The notes below the pieces were generated by a model that was not told the origin of the DNA, searched no databases, and saw only the letters and a list, made by a program, of their open reading frames with translations. Shown piece after piece: positions 1 through 7,095 of a DNA stretch of 64,000 nt. The DNA is taken from assembly GCF_001428525.1 (NCBI RefSeq), contig NZ_LMHW01000011.1:186001-250000 (forward strand), read 5' to 3'. Position numbers and translations under genes: made by a program. Source of the DNA: Flavobacterium sp. Root186. Lineage in GTDB: Bacteria > Bacteroidota > Bacteroidia > Flavobacteriales > Flavobacteriaceae. The first letter of the stretch is position 1. Each line of letters begins with the position of its first letter.

Positions 1-1416
1 AATTACGATGCGAAAGTATATGTAAACGGAAAATTAGCAGGAAGCCACGTTGGAGGTTATACACCATTCAATTTTGATGTGACCAATTTATTAGTAGACG
101 GAAATAACTTTGTCGTGGTAAAAGTGGATAACAAACGTCATAAAGATAATGTTCCAACGGTAAACATGGATTGGTGGAATTATGGCGGAATTACAAGAGA
201 CGTTACTTTAGCTCAGGTTCCAAATACGTATATTGAAGATTATCTGGTTCAATTAGACAAAAAAGAAAAAGGAAAAATTTCCGGCTGGGTGAAGCTGAAT
301 AGCGAAACGGCAAATCAATCGCTTTCTGTTTCAATTCCCGAATTAAAAATAAAAAAGAACATTACAACCGATGCAAAAGGAATCGCGTATTTTGAAATAA
401 AAGGAAATCCGGTTTTATGGACACCGGAAAAACCAAAATTGTACGACGTAACTATAAACAAAGCTGATGAAAATATAAACGACAAAATTGGTTTTAGAAC
501 AATTGAAACCAAAGGAAAAGAAATTCTGTTAAACGGAAAAAAAGTCTTTTTACGTGGAATTAGTATTCATGAAGAAGCCCCTTTTAGATCTGGAAGAGCC
601 TGGTCTCAGGAAGATGCGGTTACCTTACTAACCTGGGCAAAAGAACTAGGTTGTAATTATGTTCGTCTGGCGCATTATCCGCATAATGAAAACATGGTAA
701 AAGAAGCTGAAAAAATGGGATTAATGATTTGGTCAGAAGTTCCGGTATATTGGACAATTTCATGGACAAATCCAGATACGTATGCCAATGCCGAACGTCA
801 GTTGCACGATATGATTTACAGAGATAAAAACCGCTGCGGAATTGTAATCTGGTCTATTGCCAATGAAACACCACATGGAGACGACAGAGATGTTTTCCTA
901 AGCAAATTAGCAAAATATGCGCGTACACAGGACAATTCCCGTTTAATTAGTATGGCAATGGAAGTAACTAAAAGCCCTAACAATATCAATACACTGCAGG
1001 ATAATATGAATGAATATGTAGATATTGTAAGTTTCAACCAATATTTAGGCTGGTATAGAGGAACGAATGAATCCTGTAAAGATATGCAGTGGGTAATTCC
1101 GTATAATAAACCCGTTATTGTTAGTGAATTTGGAGGCGAAGCTTTACAAGGATTACACGGCGACAAAAAAGAGCGCTGGAACGAAGAATATCAAGAAGAA
1201 CTGTACATTCAAAACACACAAATGTTTAATCGAATTGAAGGCTTAGCGGGAGTATCCCCATGGATTCTTGTAGACTTTAGATCACCAAGAAGACAATTGA
1301 CCAACATTCAGGATTTCTTTAACCGCAAAGGTTTAATTTCAAACACAGGAATTAAAAAGAAAGCTTTTTATGTGATGAAGGATTGGTATGCACAGAAAGA
1401 AGAGGAATATAAATAA
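1..1416 (+). CDS. Glycoside hydrolase family 2 (beta-glucuronidase/beta-galactosidase type), 5' truncated by window
   Basis: The frame is open from base 1, reading NYDAKVYVNGKLAGSHVGGY, the end of a GH2 sugar-binding jelly-roll, so the gene starts upstream and the GTG at 79 is not the real start. An Ig-like domain and then the TIM barrel follow. The acid/base Glu lies in IVIWSIANETP (codon 865-867) and the nucleophile Glu in IVSEFGGEA (codon 1126-1128), both as expected for GH2. Near the C-terminus FNRKG resembles the N-x-K-G motif that contacts the uronate in beta-glucuronidases, but some galactosidases carry a similar string, so the substrate is open. It probably acts in the periplasm or at the surface in polysaccharide use; any signal peptide is outside the window. 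A terminator follows at 1437. Confidence 0.9.
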   Translation, partial: NYDAKVYVNGKLAGSHVGGYTPFNFDVTNLLVDGNNFVVVKVDNKRHKDNVPTVNMDWWNYGGITRDVTLAQVPNTYIEDYLVQLDKKEKGKISGWVKLNSETANQSLSVSIPELKIKKNITTDAKGIAYFEIKGNPVLWTPEKPKLYDVTINKADENINDKIGFRTIETKGKEILLNGKKVFLRGISIHEEAPFRSGRAWSQEDAVTLLTWAKELGCNYVRLAHYPHNENMVKEAEKMGLMIWSEVPVYWTISWTNPDTYANAERQLHDMIYRDKNRCGIVIWSIANETPHGDDRDVFLSKLAKYARTQDNSRLISMAMEVTKSPNNINTLQDNMNEYVDIVSFNQYLGWYRGTNESCKDMQWVIPYNKPVIVSEFGGEALQGLHGDKKERWNEEYQEELYIQNTQMFNRIEGLAGVSPWILVDFRSPRRQLTNIQDFFNRKGLISNTGIKKKAFYVMKDWYAQKEEEYK

Positions 1417-1436
1417 AAGGAGTTTTAGATAAACTG

Positions 1437-1480
1437 AAAAACCTTCAAAGTCAGAAATGATTTTGGAGGTTTTTTGTTTT
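1437..1480 (+). terminator. Rho-independent terminator after the GH2 gene
   Basis: AAAACCTTCAAA (1437-1448) pairs with TTTGGAGGTTTT (about 1462-1473) with one G-U pair, followed by a T-rich tail. It lies 20 bases past the GH2 stop codon. Confidence 0.75.
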
Positions 1481-1571
1481 GAATTTTTTTTTGATTTGAG
1501 ATGATGTTTAAATGACTGCACCTCATATTTGTTGAGTTTATATTTTTTGCAATATTAAAAATTTTCTCCAA

Positions 1572-1595
1572 GGGTTCGAATCCCTCTTTCTCCGC
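1572..1595 (+). other. Copy of the 3' end of tRNA-Ser (24 nt), inverted relative to the intact tRNA
   Basis: Positions 1572-1595 read GGGTTCGAATCCC followed by TCTTTCTCCGC: the T-arm and acceptor 3' strand of tRNA-Ser. All 24 bases equal the 3' end of the intact tRNA-Ser at 3143-3230, which is on the opposite strand. No 5' half of a tRNA is present here, so this is a fragment. Integrative elements that use tRNA genes leave such 3' ends, but as direct repeats; the inverted arrangement suggests a later rearrangement or a second integration. Confidence 0.8.
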
Positions 1596-2270
1596 AGAAC
1601 TTGAAACCTGTAACAAATGTTAGGGTTTTGCTTTTTTATATCTTTTCTCTTTTACTGTAGCTTTTAGCATTTGATTAAAAGAGAAAGAGGCTCCGCCACC
1701 TGTATCGAAAGCACCAGCAAACACTGGGTGTTATGTTATGTCAAAAAAAGCAGGGTCACTAATAGGGCACTCTTGAAATTCTTGGGTTTACTAACCTCTG
1801 TAAATGTAGGAAAAAAAATCGAGAAATGGCTGGAGAATTTCGAAAAAATGCGATTTTATCTTTATCAATTATTCAGCATTTCGTTTGTAAAAGAATACTT
1901 TGATTTTTACTTTGCTTTATGAACAAGTCATTCATAAATTAATTTAGAGAAGGCTCTCGTGTGTTTATCTAAAGCTTCATCAAGCACTGAGATCTTTTAT
2001 TCACAAAAACGAGTAACAATTCAATAACTCTTTAATTCGCCAATTTTTCACATCATATAATGATAATGTGCAGATTATCGATAAAAAACATAATATTAAC
2101 AGGATTTTTTTGTATTAGTTTGTTTTGGCTGTAAGTTTGTATTTATCTGATTTTTATTGTTTTATACTTTAATGCGCTGCGATATATTAAAAGAAATAAA
2201 ATTATTAAGCCTAAAGAAGCAAAGAAAGATAAGTGCTAGATTTTTCTGTTAGCTGTTAGGCAAACAAATG
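1596..2270. other. Gene-poor remnant region between the tRNA fragment and the truncated integrase
   Basis: No convincing gene is present. The only open frame of note (1671-1922, plus) resembles no protein I recognise and runs into very AT-rich sequence. The stretch contains GGGTCACTAAT (1753-1763) and GGGTTTACTAAC (1784-1795); a related GGGTTACTAAT sits at 3014-3024, beyond the integrase remnant. I read the region as debris of an integrated element. Confidence 0.5.
1741..1795. repeat. GGGTYACTAAY-type repeats near the integrase remnant (left copies)
   Basis: TCAAAAAAAGCAGGGTCACT at 1741-1760, continuing AATAGGGCAC, is closely similar to 3003-3031 (TCAAAAAAACTGGGTTACTA, continuing ATTGTGCCAC). 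A further GGGTTTACTAAC occurs at 1784. Repeated short motifs on both sides of a tyrosine integrase gene are what arm-type integrase binding sites would look like; that role is inference. Confidence 0.45.
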
Positions 2271-2882
2271 CTATAATAAACTAGGAAAAGAATCTGCATA
2301 AGCATTTTTTATACCTATACATGCAATCTGCTCTTTAAAACTGCTCTCATACTTGAGGAACTGCTCCAGTTTAAAGACAAATGAGCTTGATAGCTCAGAT
2401 GCTGGCATATCTTCCTTTTTGTAGTTGCTACTGATGAAGCTTAAAAGCAGATCTTTTGCCCTTTTGTACTTCTGCAGAGAAGCCGGTGCGCGCTCTCCTG
2501 AGTTAACTCTTTTGGTGAAAAATAAGTTGTAAGTGTCCATAATCTCAATTATGGTTGGGCCTTCAGGCTGGTCGATTTTGACTTTTCCTGTGAGTTCAGC
2601 TTTTAATAATTCCAAGTCAACTTCAGGGTCAATCCTGAAGAGTTCAGTAAACTTTTTTTCGGCATTAAGCTGCATCAGATCAAGTAAACTTTTAATTACC
2701 TTCTCTTTTTCCGCCTTCAATGTATTTTTTAAGTGGTTTGTCTGAATCCATCTTTCTTTCGAGATGAATTTTCCCGAGGCGATTGTAATTATTTTGTTTT
2801 TATAAGAAAGTCTTAGAATAATAGAGCTTTCTCCATCTCGATTAACTCTGCCGGATTTTAGCAGAAAAATTGTTTTTAACAT
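2271..2882 (-). pseudogene. Truncated tyrosine recombinase (integrase), catalytic domain missing
   Basis: The 203-residue product starts with a Bacteroidota-type integrase arm-binding domain (residues about 1-90; LKSGRVNRDGESSIILRLSY, then KFISKERWIQTN). A SAM-like core-binding domain follows (about 105-185; IIEIMDTYNLFFTKRV, LQKYKRAKDLLLSFI). It stops after EQIACIGIKNAYADSFPSLL, where intact relatives (about 380-430 aa) continue into the catalytic domain with R-H-R-Y residues. Nothing of that domain is found downstream. It is therefore a dead integrase, next to tRNA-Ser, a classical integration target. The odd last 20 or so residues suggest a frameshift or deletion junction. Confidence 0.8.
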
Positions 2883-3002
2883 GTTATCTAATTTTAAAAT
2901 TAATAATCAAATTGAATTAATAATTTTAAGAGAGCCCATTGATAGCAGGGAATTCCCAGGGAATTCTTTTGCTTTAGTGGTCCAATTTCGAGAAAAAAGA
3001 TC

Positions 3003-3032
3003 TCAAAAAAACTGGGTTACTAATTGTGCCAC
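3003..3032. repeat. GGGTYACTAAY-type repeat (right copy)
   Basis: TCAAAAAAACTGGGTTACTA at 3003-3022 with ATTGTGCCAC after it is the partner of 1741-1771, in the same orientation. It lies between the integrase remnant and tRNA-Ser and is a possible arm-type recombinase site or attachment-region relic. Confidence 0.45.
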
Positions 3033-3077
3033 CATTCTTTGATAAAACATGTGCTTTTTGAAAAGTATGCAAAAACA

Positions 3078-3113
3078 AAAAAGCCTTTAAACACTAGTGT
3101 TTAAAGGCTTTTG
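3078..3113 (-). terminator. Terminator of tRNA-Ser
   Basis: A perfect 30-base palindrome at 3081-3110 (AAGCCTTTAAACACT and its complement) is followed on the minus strand by a T run. It lies 30 bases beyond the 3' end of the minus-strand tRNA. Confidence 0.85.
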
Positions 3114-3142
3114 ACTTTTAAAGTTTCTTTTGAAACTTCTAC

Positions 3143-3230
3143 TGGCGGAGAAAGAGGGATTCGAACCCCCGGACCTGTTACAGTCAACAGTTTTCAAGAC
3201 TGCCGCATTCGACCGCTCTGCCATTTCTCC
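3143..3230 (-). tRNA. tRNA-Ser (anticodon UGA)
   Basis: On the minus strand the sequence starts GGAGAAATGGCAGAGCGG, has the anticodon loop CTTGAAA (UGA), a long class II variable arm, the T-loop GGTTCGAATCC, and closes with TTTCTCC-G-CCA. The 7-bp acceptor stem pairs fully, and the CCA tail is encoded (3143-3145). It is the only tRNA in the window. Its 3' end is duplicated at 1572-1595, and an integrase remnant lies next to it, so it has served as an integration site. Confidence 0.95.
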
Positions 3231-3392
3231 AGTATGTCGCTATCATTTCGTGATTGCGAGTGCAAATATAAGACGGTTTTTCGGTTCTCAAAACTTTTTT
3301 TGGACTTTTTTTGGACTTTTTTTGAAAGTTTTTTTAAATAATTTTCAAGTGTCTAATTATCAGTATTTCCGAAAAAGAGATTTTTGAAAAAA

Positions 3393-3791
3393 TTAATTTA
3401 AGTTGTCCAAAATAGGCGTTGGTTTTTTGTTTTCATCAACAGCAACAAACGAAAAAGTTCCTGAAACTACCGTTTCGCGAAGCTCAGAATACATTTGTTC
3501 CATAAAAATATCTACGTGAATTTTACAGCTCGTTCTTCCAACACTTACAACTTTTGCTACCAATTCGATTAAAGTTCCTGCCGGAATCGCCTTTTTGAAA
3601 TCAATTTGACCTGTAGATATCGTAACAACTTTTTTACGGCTGAAACGTGTGGCACAAATAAAAGCCACTTCGTCCATTAAATGAAGCGCAGTTCCGCCAA
3701 ATAAAGTATCATAATGATTCGTTGTGCTTGGGAAAACCGCTTTAAAAATATGTGTTTCAGATTTTAAAATTCTTTCTTCTAATGTACCCAT
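3393..3791 (-). CDS. Acyl-CoA thioesterase, hotdog fold (YciA/BACH-like)
   Basis: The 132-residue protein has a single hotdog domain with the acyl-CoA hydrolase pattern HYDTLFGGTALHLMDEVAFI (residues about 27-46), then VVTISTGQIDFKKAIPAGTLIELVAKV. In this family an Asp of the helix and Asn/Thr residues activate water to release CoA from acyl-CoA; the chain-length preference cannot be read. It is the last gene of the minus-strand run, 5 bases after ribBA, so it is probably cotranscribed. Length fits the family. Confidence 0.88.
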   Translation of the reverse strand: MGTLEERILKSETHIFKAVFPSTTNHYDTLFGGTALHLMDEVAFICATRFSRKKVVTISTGQIDFKKAIPAGTLIELVAKVVSVGRTSCKIHVDIFMEQMYSELRETVVSGTFSFVAVDENKKPTPILDNLN

Positions 3792-3796
3792 AAAGA

Positions 3797-4927
3797 TTAA
3801 TAAGTTACGTATTCAGTGATTTCAAGGCCATATCCAATCATTCCAACGCGTTTCGTTTGTTCAGTGTTCGAAACCAATCTAATCTTAGAAATATCAATAT
3901 CATGAAGGATTTGAGCTCCAATTCCGTAATCTTTACTATCTATGATAACTTTTGGTGCTTTTAATGTTCCTTGTGCTTGTAATGTCTTAAGTTCAGAAAT
4001 TCTGTTTAATAAATTTACAGCTGTCATATCTTGGTTAATAAAAATAACCGCACCTTTACCATGTTCATTAATAACCTTAAACATATCGTCTAACTGCTGT
4101 TCTGCATTATTAGTCAATGTTCCTAATAAATCATTATTAACCTGCGAAGAGTGAATTCTCGTCAAAATTGGTTCACCAAGATTCCATGTTCCTTTGGTTA
4201 AAGCGATATGAATTTGTTTATTTGTAGTCTGCTCGTAAGCTCTTAATCTAAAAGTTCCAAAACGGGTTTCGATATCAAAATCTTCTTTTTTAATGATAAG
4301 ACTGTCATGCTGCATTCTGTAAGCGACCAAATCTTCAATCGAAACTAATTTTAAATCGAATTTCTTTGCCACTTTTATAAGTTCAGGCAAACGAGACATC
4401 GTTCCGTCTTCATTCAAAATTTCGCAGATAACACCTGCAGGTTTAAAACCTGCTAATCTTGCAAAATCAATTGCAGCTTCAGTATGTCCAGTTCTTCTTA
4501 AAACACCTCCTTGTTTAGCAATCAAAGGGAAAATATGTCCTGGGCGCGCTAAATCGTGTGGTTTTGTATTTGGGTCAACTAATGATTGTACAGTTCTAGA
4601 TCTGTCAGCGGCAGAAATTCCGGTTGTTACGCCATTTCCTTTTAAATCTACAGAAACCGTAAAAGCAGTTTCCATATGATCCGTATTATTGGTAACCATA
4701 GCACGTAAGTCAAGTTCCTTGCAACGGCTTTCGGTAAGTGGTGTACAGATTAATCCACGTCCGTGTGTAGCCATGAAATTGATCATATCAGGAGTAACTT
4801 TTTCAGCTGCTGCTAAAAAGTCACCTTCATTTTCGCGATCTTCATCATCAACTACTATGATTACTTTACCTTGACGAATATCTTCTATAGCTTCTTCAAT
4901 GGTATTAAGTTGAATTTTTGTTGACAT
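3797..4927 (-). CDS. ribB: 3,4-dihydroxy-2-butanone 4-phosphate synthase fused to a degenerate GTP cyclohydrolase II domain
   Basis: Residues 1-205 form an intact DHBP synthase (RibB): acidic active-site loop [11 protein letters not shown] at 27-37, [14 protein letters not shown] at 147-160, GVICEI at 165-170. It makes DHBP from ribulose 5-phosphate for riboflavin. Residues 206-376 follow the GTP cyclohydrolase II fold, but the three zinc-binding Cys of RibA are Gln262, Asn273 and Ala275 here, and the Glu after HS is Ser261. The second domain is therefore unlikely to act on GTP, and a true RibA should be elsewhere in the genome. Annotating it simply as bifunctional RibBA would be misleading. 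It is 2 bases from the upstream lptF/G-like gene. Confidence 0.9.
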   Translation of the reverse strand: MSTKIQLNTIEEAIEDIRQGKVIIVVDDEDRENEGDFLAAAEKVTPDMINFMATHGRGLICTPLTESRCKELDLRAMVTNNTDHMETAFTVSVDLKGNGVTTGISAADRSRTVQSLVDPNTKPHDLARPGHIFPLIAKQGGVLRRTGHTEAAIDFARLAGFKPAGVICEILNEDGTMSRLPELIKVAKKFDLKLVSIEDLVAYRMQHDSLIIKKEDFDIETRFGTFRLRAYEQTTNKQIHIALTKGTWNLGEPILTRIHSSQVNNDLLGTLTNNAEQQLDDMFKVINEHGKGAVIFINQDMTAVNLLNRISELKTLQAQGTLKAPKVIIDSKDYGIGAQILHDIDISKIRLVSNTEQTKRVGMIGYGLEITEYVTY

Positions 4928-4929
4928 AA

Positions 4930-6387
4930 TTATTGTTTGTTTTGAGCTGGTGAAAACCGCTCGGAAATTTTTTGAAATAGTTGTGATATTGGAGTCGTTA
5001 TCGCATCAAAATTAATTAATCCATTATCGTTTGTGGCGCGATACGTTAATAATATAGCTAATGGAGAAAGGATAAATGATGACATCCATGAACCCATAAA
5101 AGGAGTCATTCCGCCTTCCTGCGATAATCTTTTTCCAAAAGTATTGATGAAATGAAAAGTAATAAAAATTAATACCGCAAAAACAATGGGTAAACCAAGT
5201 CCGCCTTTTCTGATAATAGCTCCTAGAGGCGCACCAATAAAGAACATTAAGAAACATGCAAAAGCAATAACAAACTTTTCATACAATGCAGTTAAGTGTT
5301 TGTTGATGTCACGCTGTTTGTCCTTTAAATCTTTTTGGGTTGATTCGATAGAGAAGATGTTGCTGGTAACGTTACTGCTTGCCATTTTTAGAACATCAAC
5401 TTTTTCTTTATTGTTGTATAAAGACAGAAGGTCACTTGGTAAAGGTTTTTTCTTTTTCGCCTTATCATTAACCAGAGAGCTTGATCTTCTAAATCCAACA
5501 CGCTGATTTATATTCTCAGAAAATGAAACAATTTCATTATCCAGATTCTTGTTTAATGAATCTAAAGTATAACGTAATTCATTAACATTAAGCATTGCAT
5601 TTGTACCGGCAATACTTTCTTTACTGTCGTCAACCTTATTTAATTCAGATAAATCGATATTAATGATATGCTTTTTAAAAGCTCCTTTTATAAAGGGAAG
5701 TTTAGAACGGTCTTCGTATTTTTTTGGAGTAACATCCTGATAATAATAACCATCATTTAAAACCAGTTTCAAAATACTTGATTTTTCATTACTGATTAAT
5801 TCTCCGTCTTTGGCTTTTATGACCGTTTTGTTTTCTCCAAAATTATTAGCCTTTTCGTGAATAGTTACACCCGTTAGAATATTTCCGTTTTCGCCAGATT
5901 TTTTGTTGACTTTAATGTTGTAGGTTCCAACATCATTAAACTGGCCTTCGGCAATTGCCATAGCAGGTTTTGCCTGTGCGATATTTTTACGGAAGTTCAC
6001 AAACTTATATTCGGCGAAGGGAATAACATTATTGGCAAACCAAAATGCCACAATACTCAAAACGAATATAAAAATAATTAAAACCCGCATTGCTCTTTGA
6101 AGGGAGATTCCAGATGATTTCATGGCAGCAAATTCATAATTCTCGGCTAAATTTCCGAAAGTCATGATGGAAGCCAAAAGAACCGATAAAGGTAAAACCA
6201 GCGGGATAATACGAGGCATAGAAAAAAGCAGGAATTTCACGACCAATAATAAGTCGAGATCTTTACCTGCTAGTTCTGATATAAATAGCCATACTGTTTG
6301 CAGTATGAATATGAAAAAAAGGATTACAAATACCGTAGTAAATGTAACTAAGAATGTTTTTAATAAGTATTTGTCTAGAATTTTCAA
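4930..6387 (-). CDS. LptF/LptG-family permease (LPS export)
   Basis: The 485-residue protein has the YjgP/YjgQ architecture. The first transmembrane helices follow ILDKYLLKTFLVTFTTVF at the N-terminus (about 1-100), a long periplasmic jelly-roll lies in the middle (about 125-370), and the last helices are in about 370-455. LptF and LptG form the membrane part of the ABC transporter that extracts lipopolysaccharide and drives it along the Lpt bridge. Which of the two this is cannot be told by eye. A Lys/Ser-rich insert at about 300-320 is unusual. It lies directly after lolA, so two envelope-transport genes are adjacent. Confidence 0.88.
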   Translation of the reverse strand: MKILDKYLLKTFLVTFTTVFVILFFIFILQTVWLFISELAGKDLDLLLVVKFLLFSMPRIIPLVLPLSVLLASIMTFGNLAENYEFAAMKSSGISLQRAMRVLIIFIFVLSIVAFWFANNVIPFAEYKFVNFRKNIAQAKPAMAIAEGQFNDVGTYNIKVNKKSGENGNILTGVTIHEKANNFGENKTVIKAKDGELISNEKSSILKLVLNDGYYYQDVTPKKYEDRSKLPFIKGAFKKHIINIDLSELNKVDDSKESIAGTNAMLNVNELRYTLDSLNKNLDNEIVSFSENINQRVGFRRSSSLVNDKAKKKKPLPSDLLSLYNNKEKVDVLKMASSNVTSNIFSIESTQKDLKDKQRDINKHLTALYEKFVIAFACFLMFFIGAPLGAIIRKGGLGLPIVFAVLIFITFHFINTFGKRLSQEGGMTPFMGSWMSSFILSPLAILLTYRATNDNGLINFDAITTPISQLFQKISERFSPAQNKQ

Positions 6388-6395
6388 CCTTCTGA

Positions 6396-7043
6396 TTAAT
6401 CTAATTTATTGATGTAGTATTTCGGGTATTTACTCGCTACAAAGGTAAATTGATTTTTTGATAATGGCTGGTTGGTTTTAAAAGAATTAACGGTTAAAGT
6501 TGTTTTTGTTCCGTTTTTTCCTGTTTCAATCAAATTATAGATGTGTTTTGTCTGAACATCAATGCCTAAAAGAATTTCTTTTCTTTGATCTTTTCCAGTA
6601 GTTGGTACTAACTTAATGTATTGAATCTTTCTTCCTTTTACATTTTGTACAATATCCATATTGTATTTATAACCAGAATTAAAGAAAGTCAGCATTTTTG
6701 AAGGCGTAATAGCATTGTCGTCCTTTTCGTTTACTTTAGAAACTGTAACCTCTTCGTCTTCAGGAACAATTGTATACGTTTTTTGTCCGTCGAAAATTTT
6801 AGTAACGCCCATAAAATTCAATACATATTGATTTCCTTTCATGGTTACATTTCCTTTACTGTCTTGGTTAATGTTCTCTTTTGCATTATTTAGAGAGTAT
6901 TTAAAATCAATAACAATATTATCGTAGCTTTTTATTTTAGTAGTCACTTCGTTCAATAAATCTTTGGCTTTTTTATCCTGAGCTTGAATAGAAGTGAAGC
7001 TCAAAAGCAAAATAACTGCCATTTGAAAACACTTTTTAGTCAT
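6396..7043 (-). CDS. lolA: Outer-membrane lipoprotein carrier protein LolA
   Basis: From Met at 7043 the product is about 215 residues, with a signal peptide MTKKCFQMAVILLLSFTSIQAQ. The mature part has the open beta-barrel features of LolA: IVIDFKYSLNN, KGNVTMKGNQYVLNFMGVT, and a C-terminal YYINKLD. LolA carries lipoproteins through the periplasm to the outer membrane. The open frame extends upstream to 7133 and overlaps ftsK, but the extra 30 residues would precede the signal peptide, so I place the start at 7043. It is probably cotranscribed with ftsK and lptF/G. Confidence 0.88.
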   Translation of the reverse strand: MTKKCFQMAVILLLSFTSIQAQDKKAKDLLNEVTTKIKSYDNIVIDFKYSLNNAKENINQDSKGNVTMKGNQYVLNFMGVTKIFDGQKTYTIVPEDEEVTVSKVNEKDDNAITPSKMLTFFNSGYKYNMDIVQNVKGRKIQYIKLVPTTGKDQRKEILLGIDVQTKHIYNLIETGKNGTKTTLTVNSFKTNQPLSKNQFTFVASKYPKYYINKLD

Positions 7044-7095
7044 GTTAGTGATAGAATTGTTTTTGATTTCCTGAATGTTTGTTCTCATGATTGGA

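Noticed and set aside
1671..1922. 83-residue open frame on the plus strand in the integrase-remnant region
   Set aside because: No recognisable family, no promoter, overlaps the GGGTYACTAAY repeats and runs into AT-rich sequence; more likely chance.
1572..3230. Simple attL/attR pair of an intact island at tRNA-Ser
   Set aside because: The tRNA 3' copies are inverted, not direct, and the integrase lacks its catalytic domain, so no functional element is present.
3111..3387. Two overlapping plus-strand open frames across tRNA-Ser
   Set aside because: They are antisense to a clear tRNA gene and code for nothing recognisable.
4928..4960. FMN riboswitch upstream of ribB
   Set aside because: The gene follows the lptF/G-like gene by 2 bases; there is no room and no RFN-like sequence.
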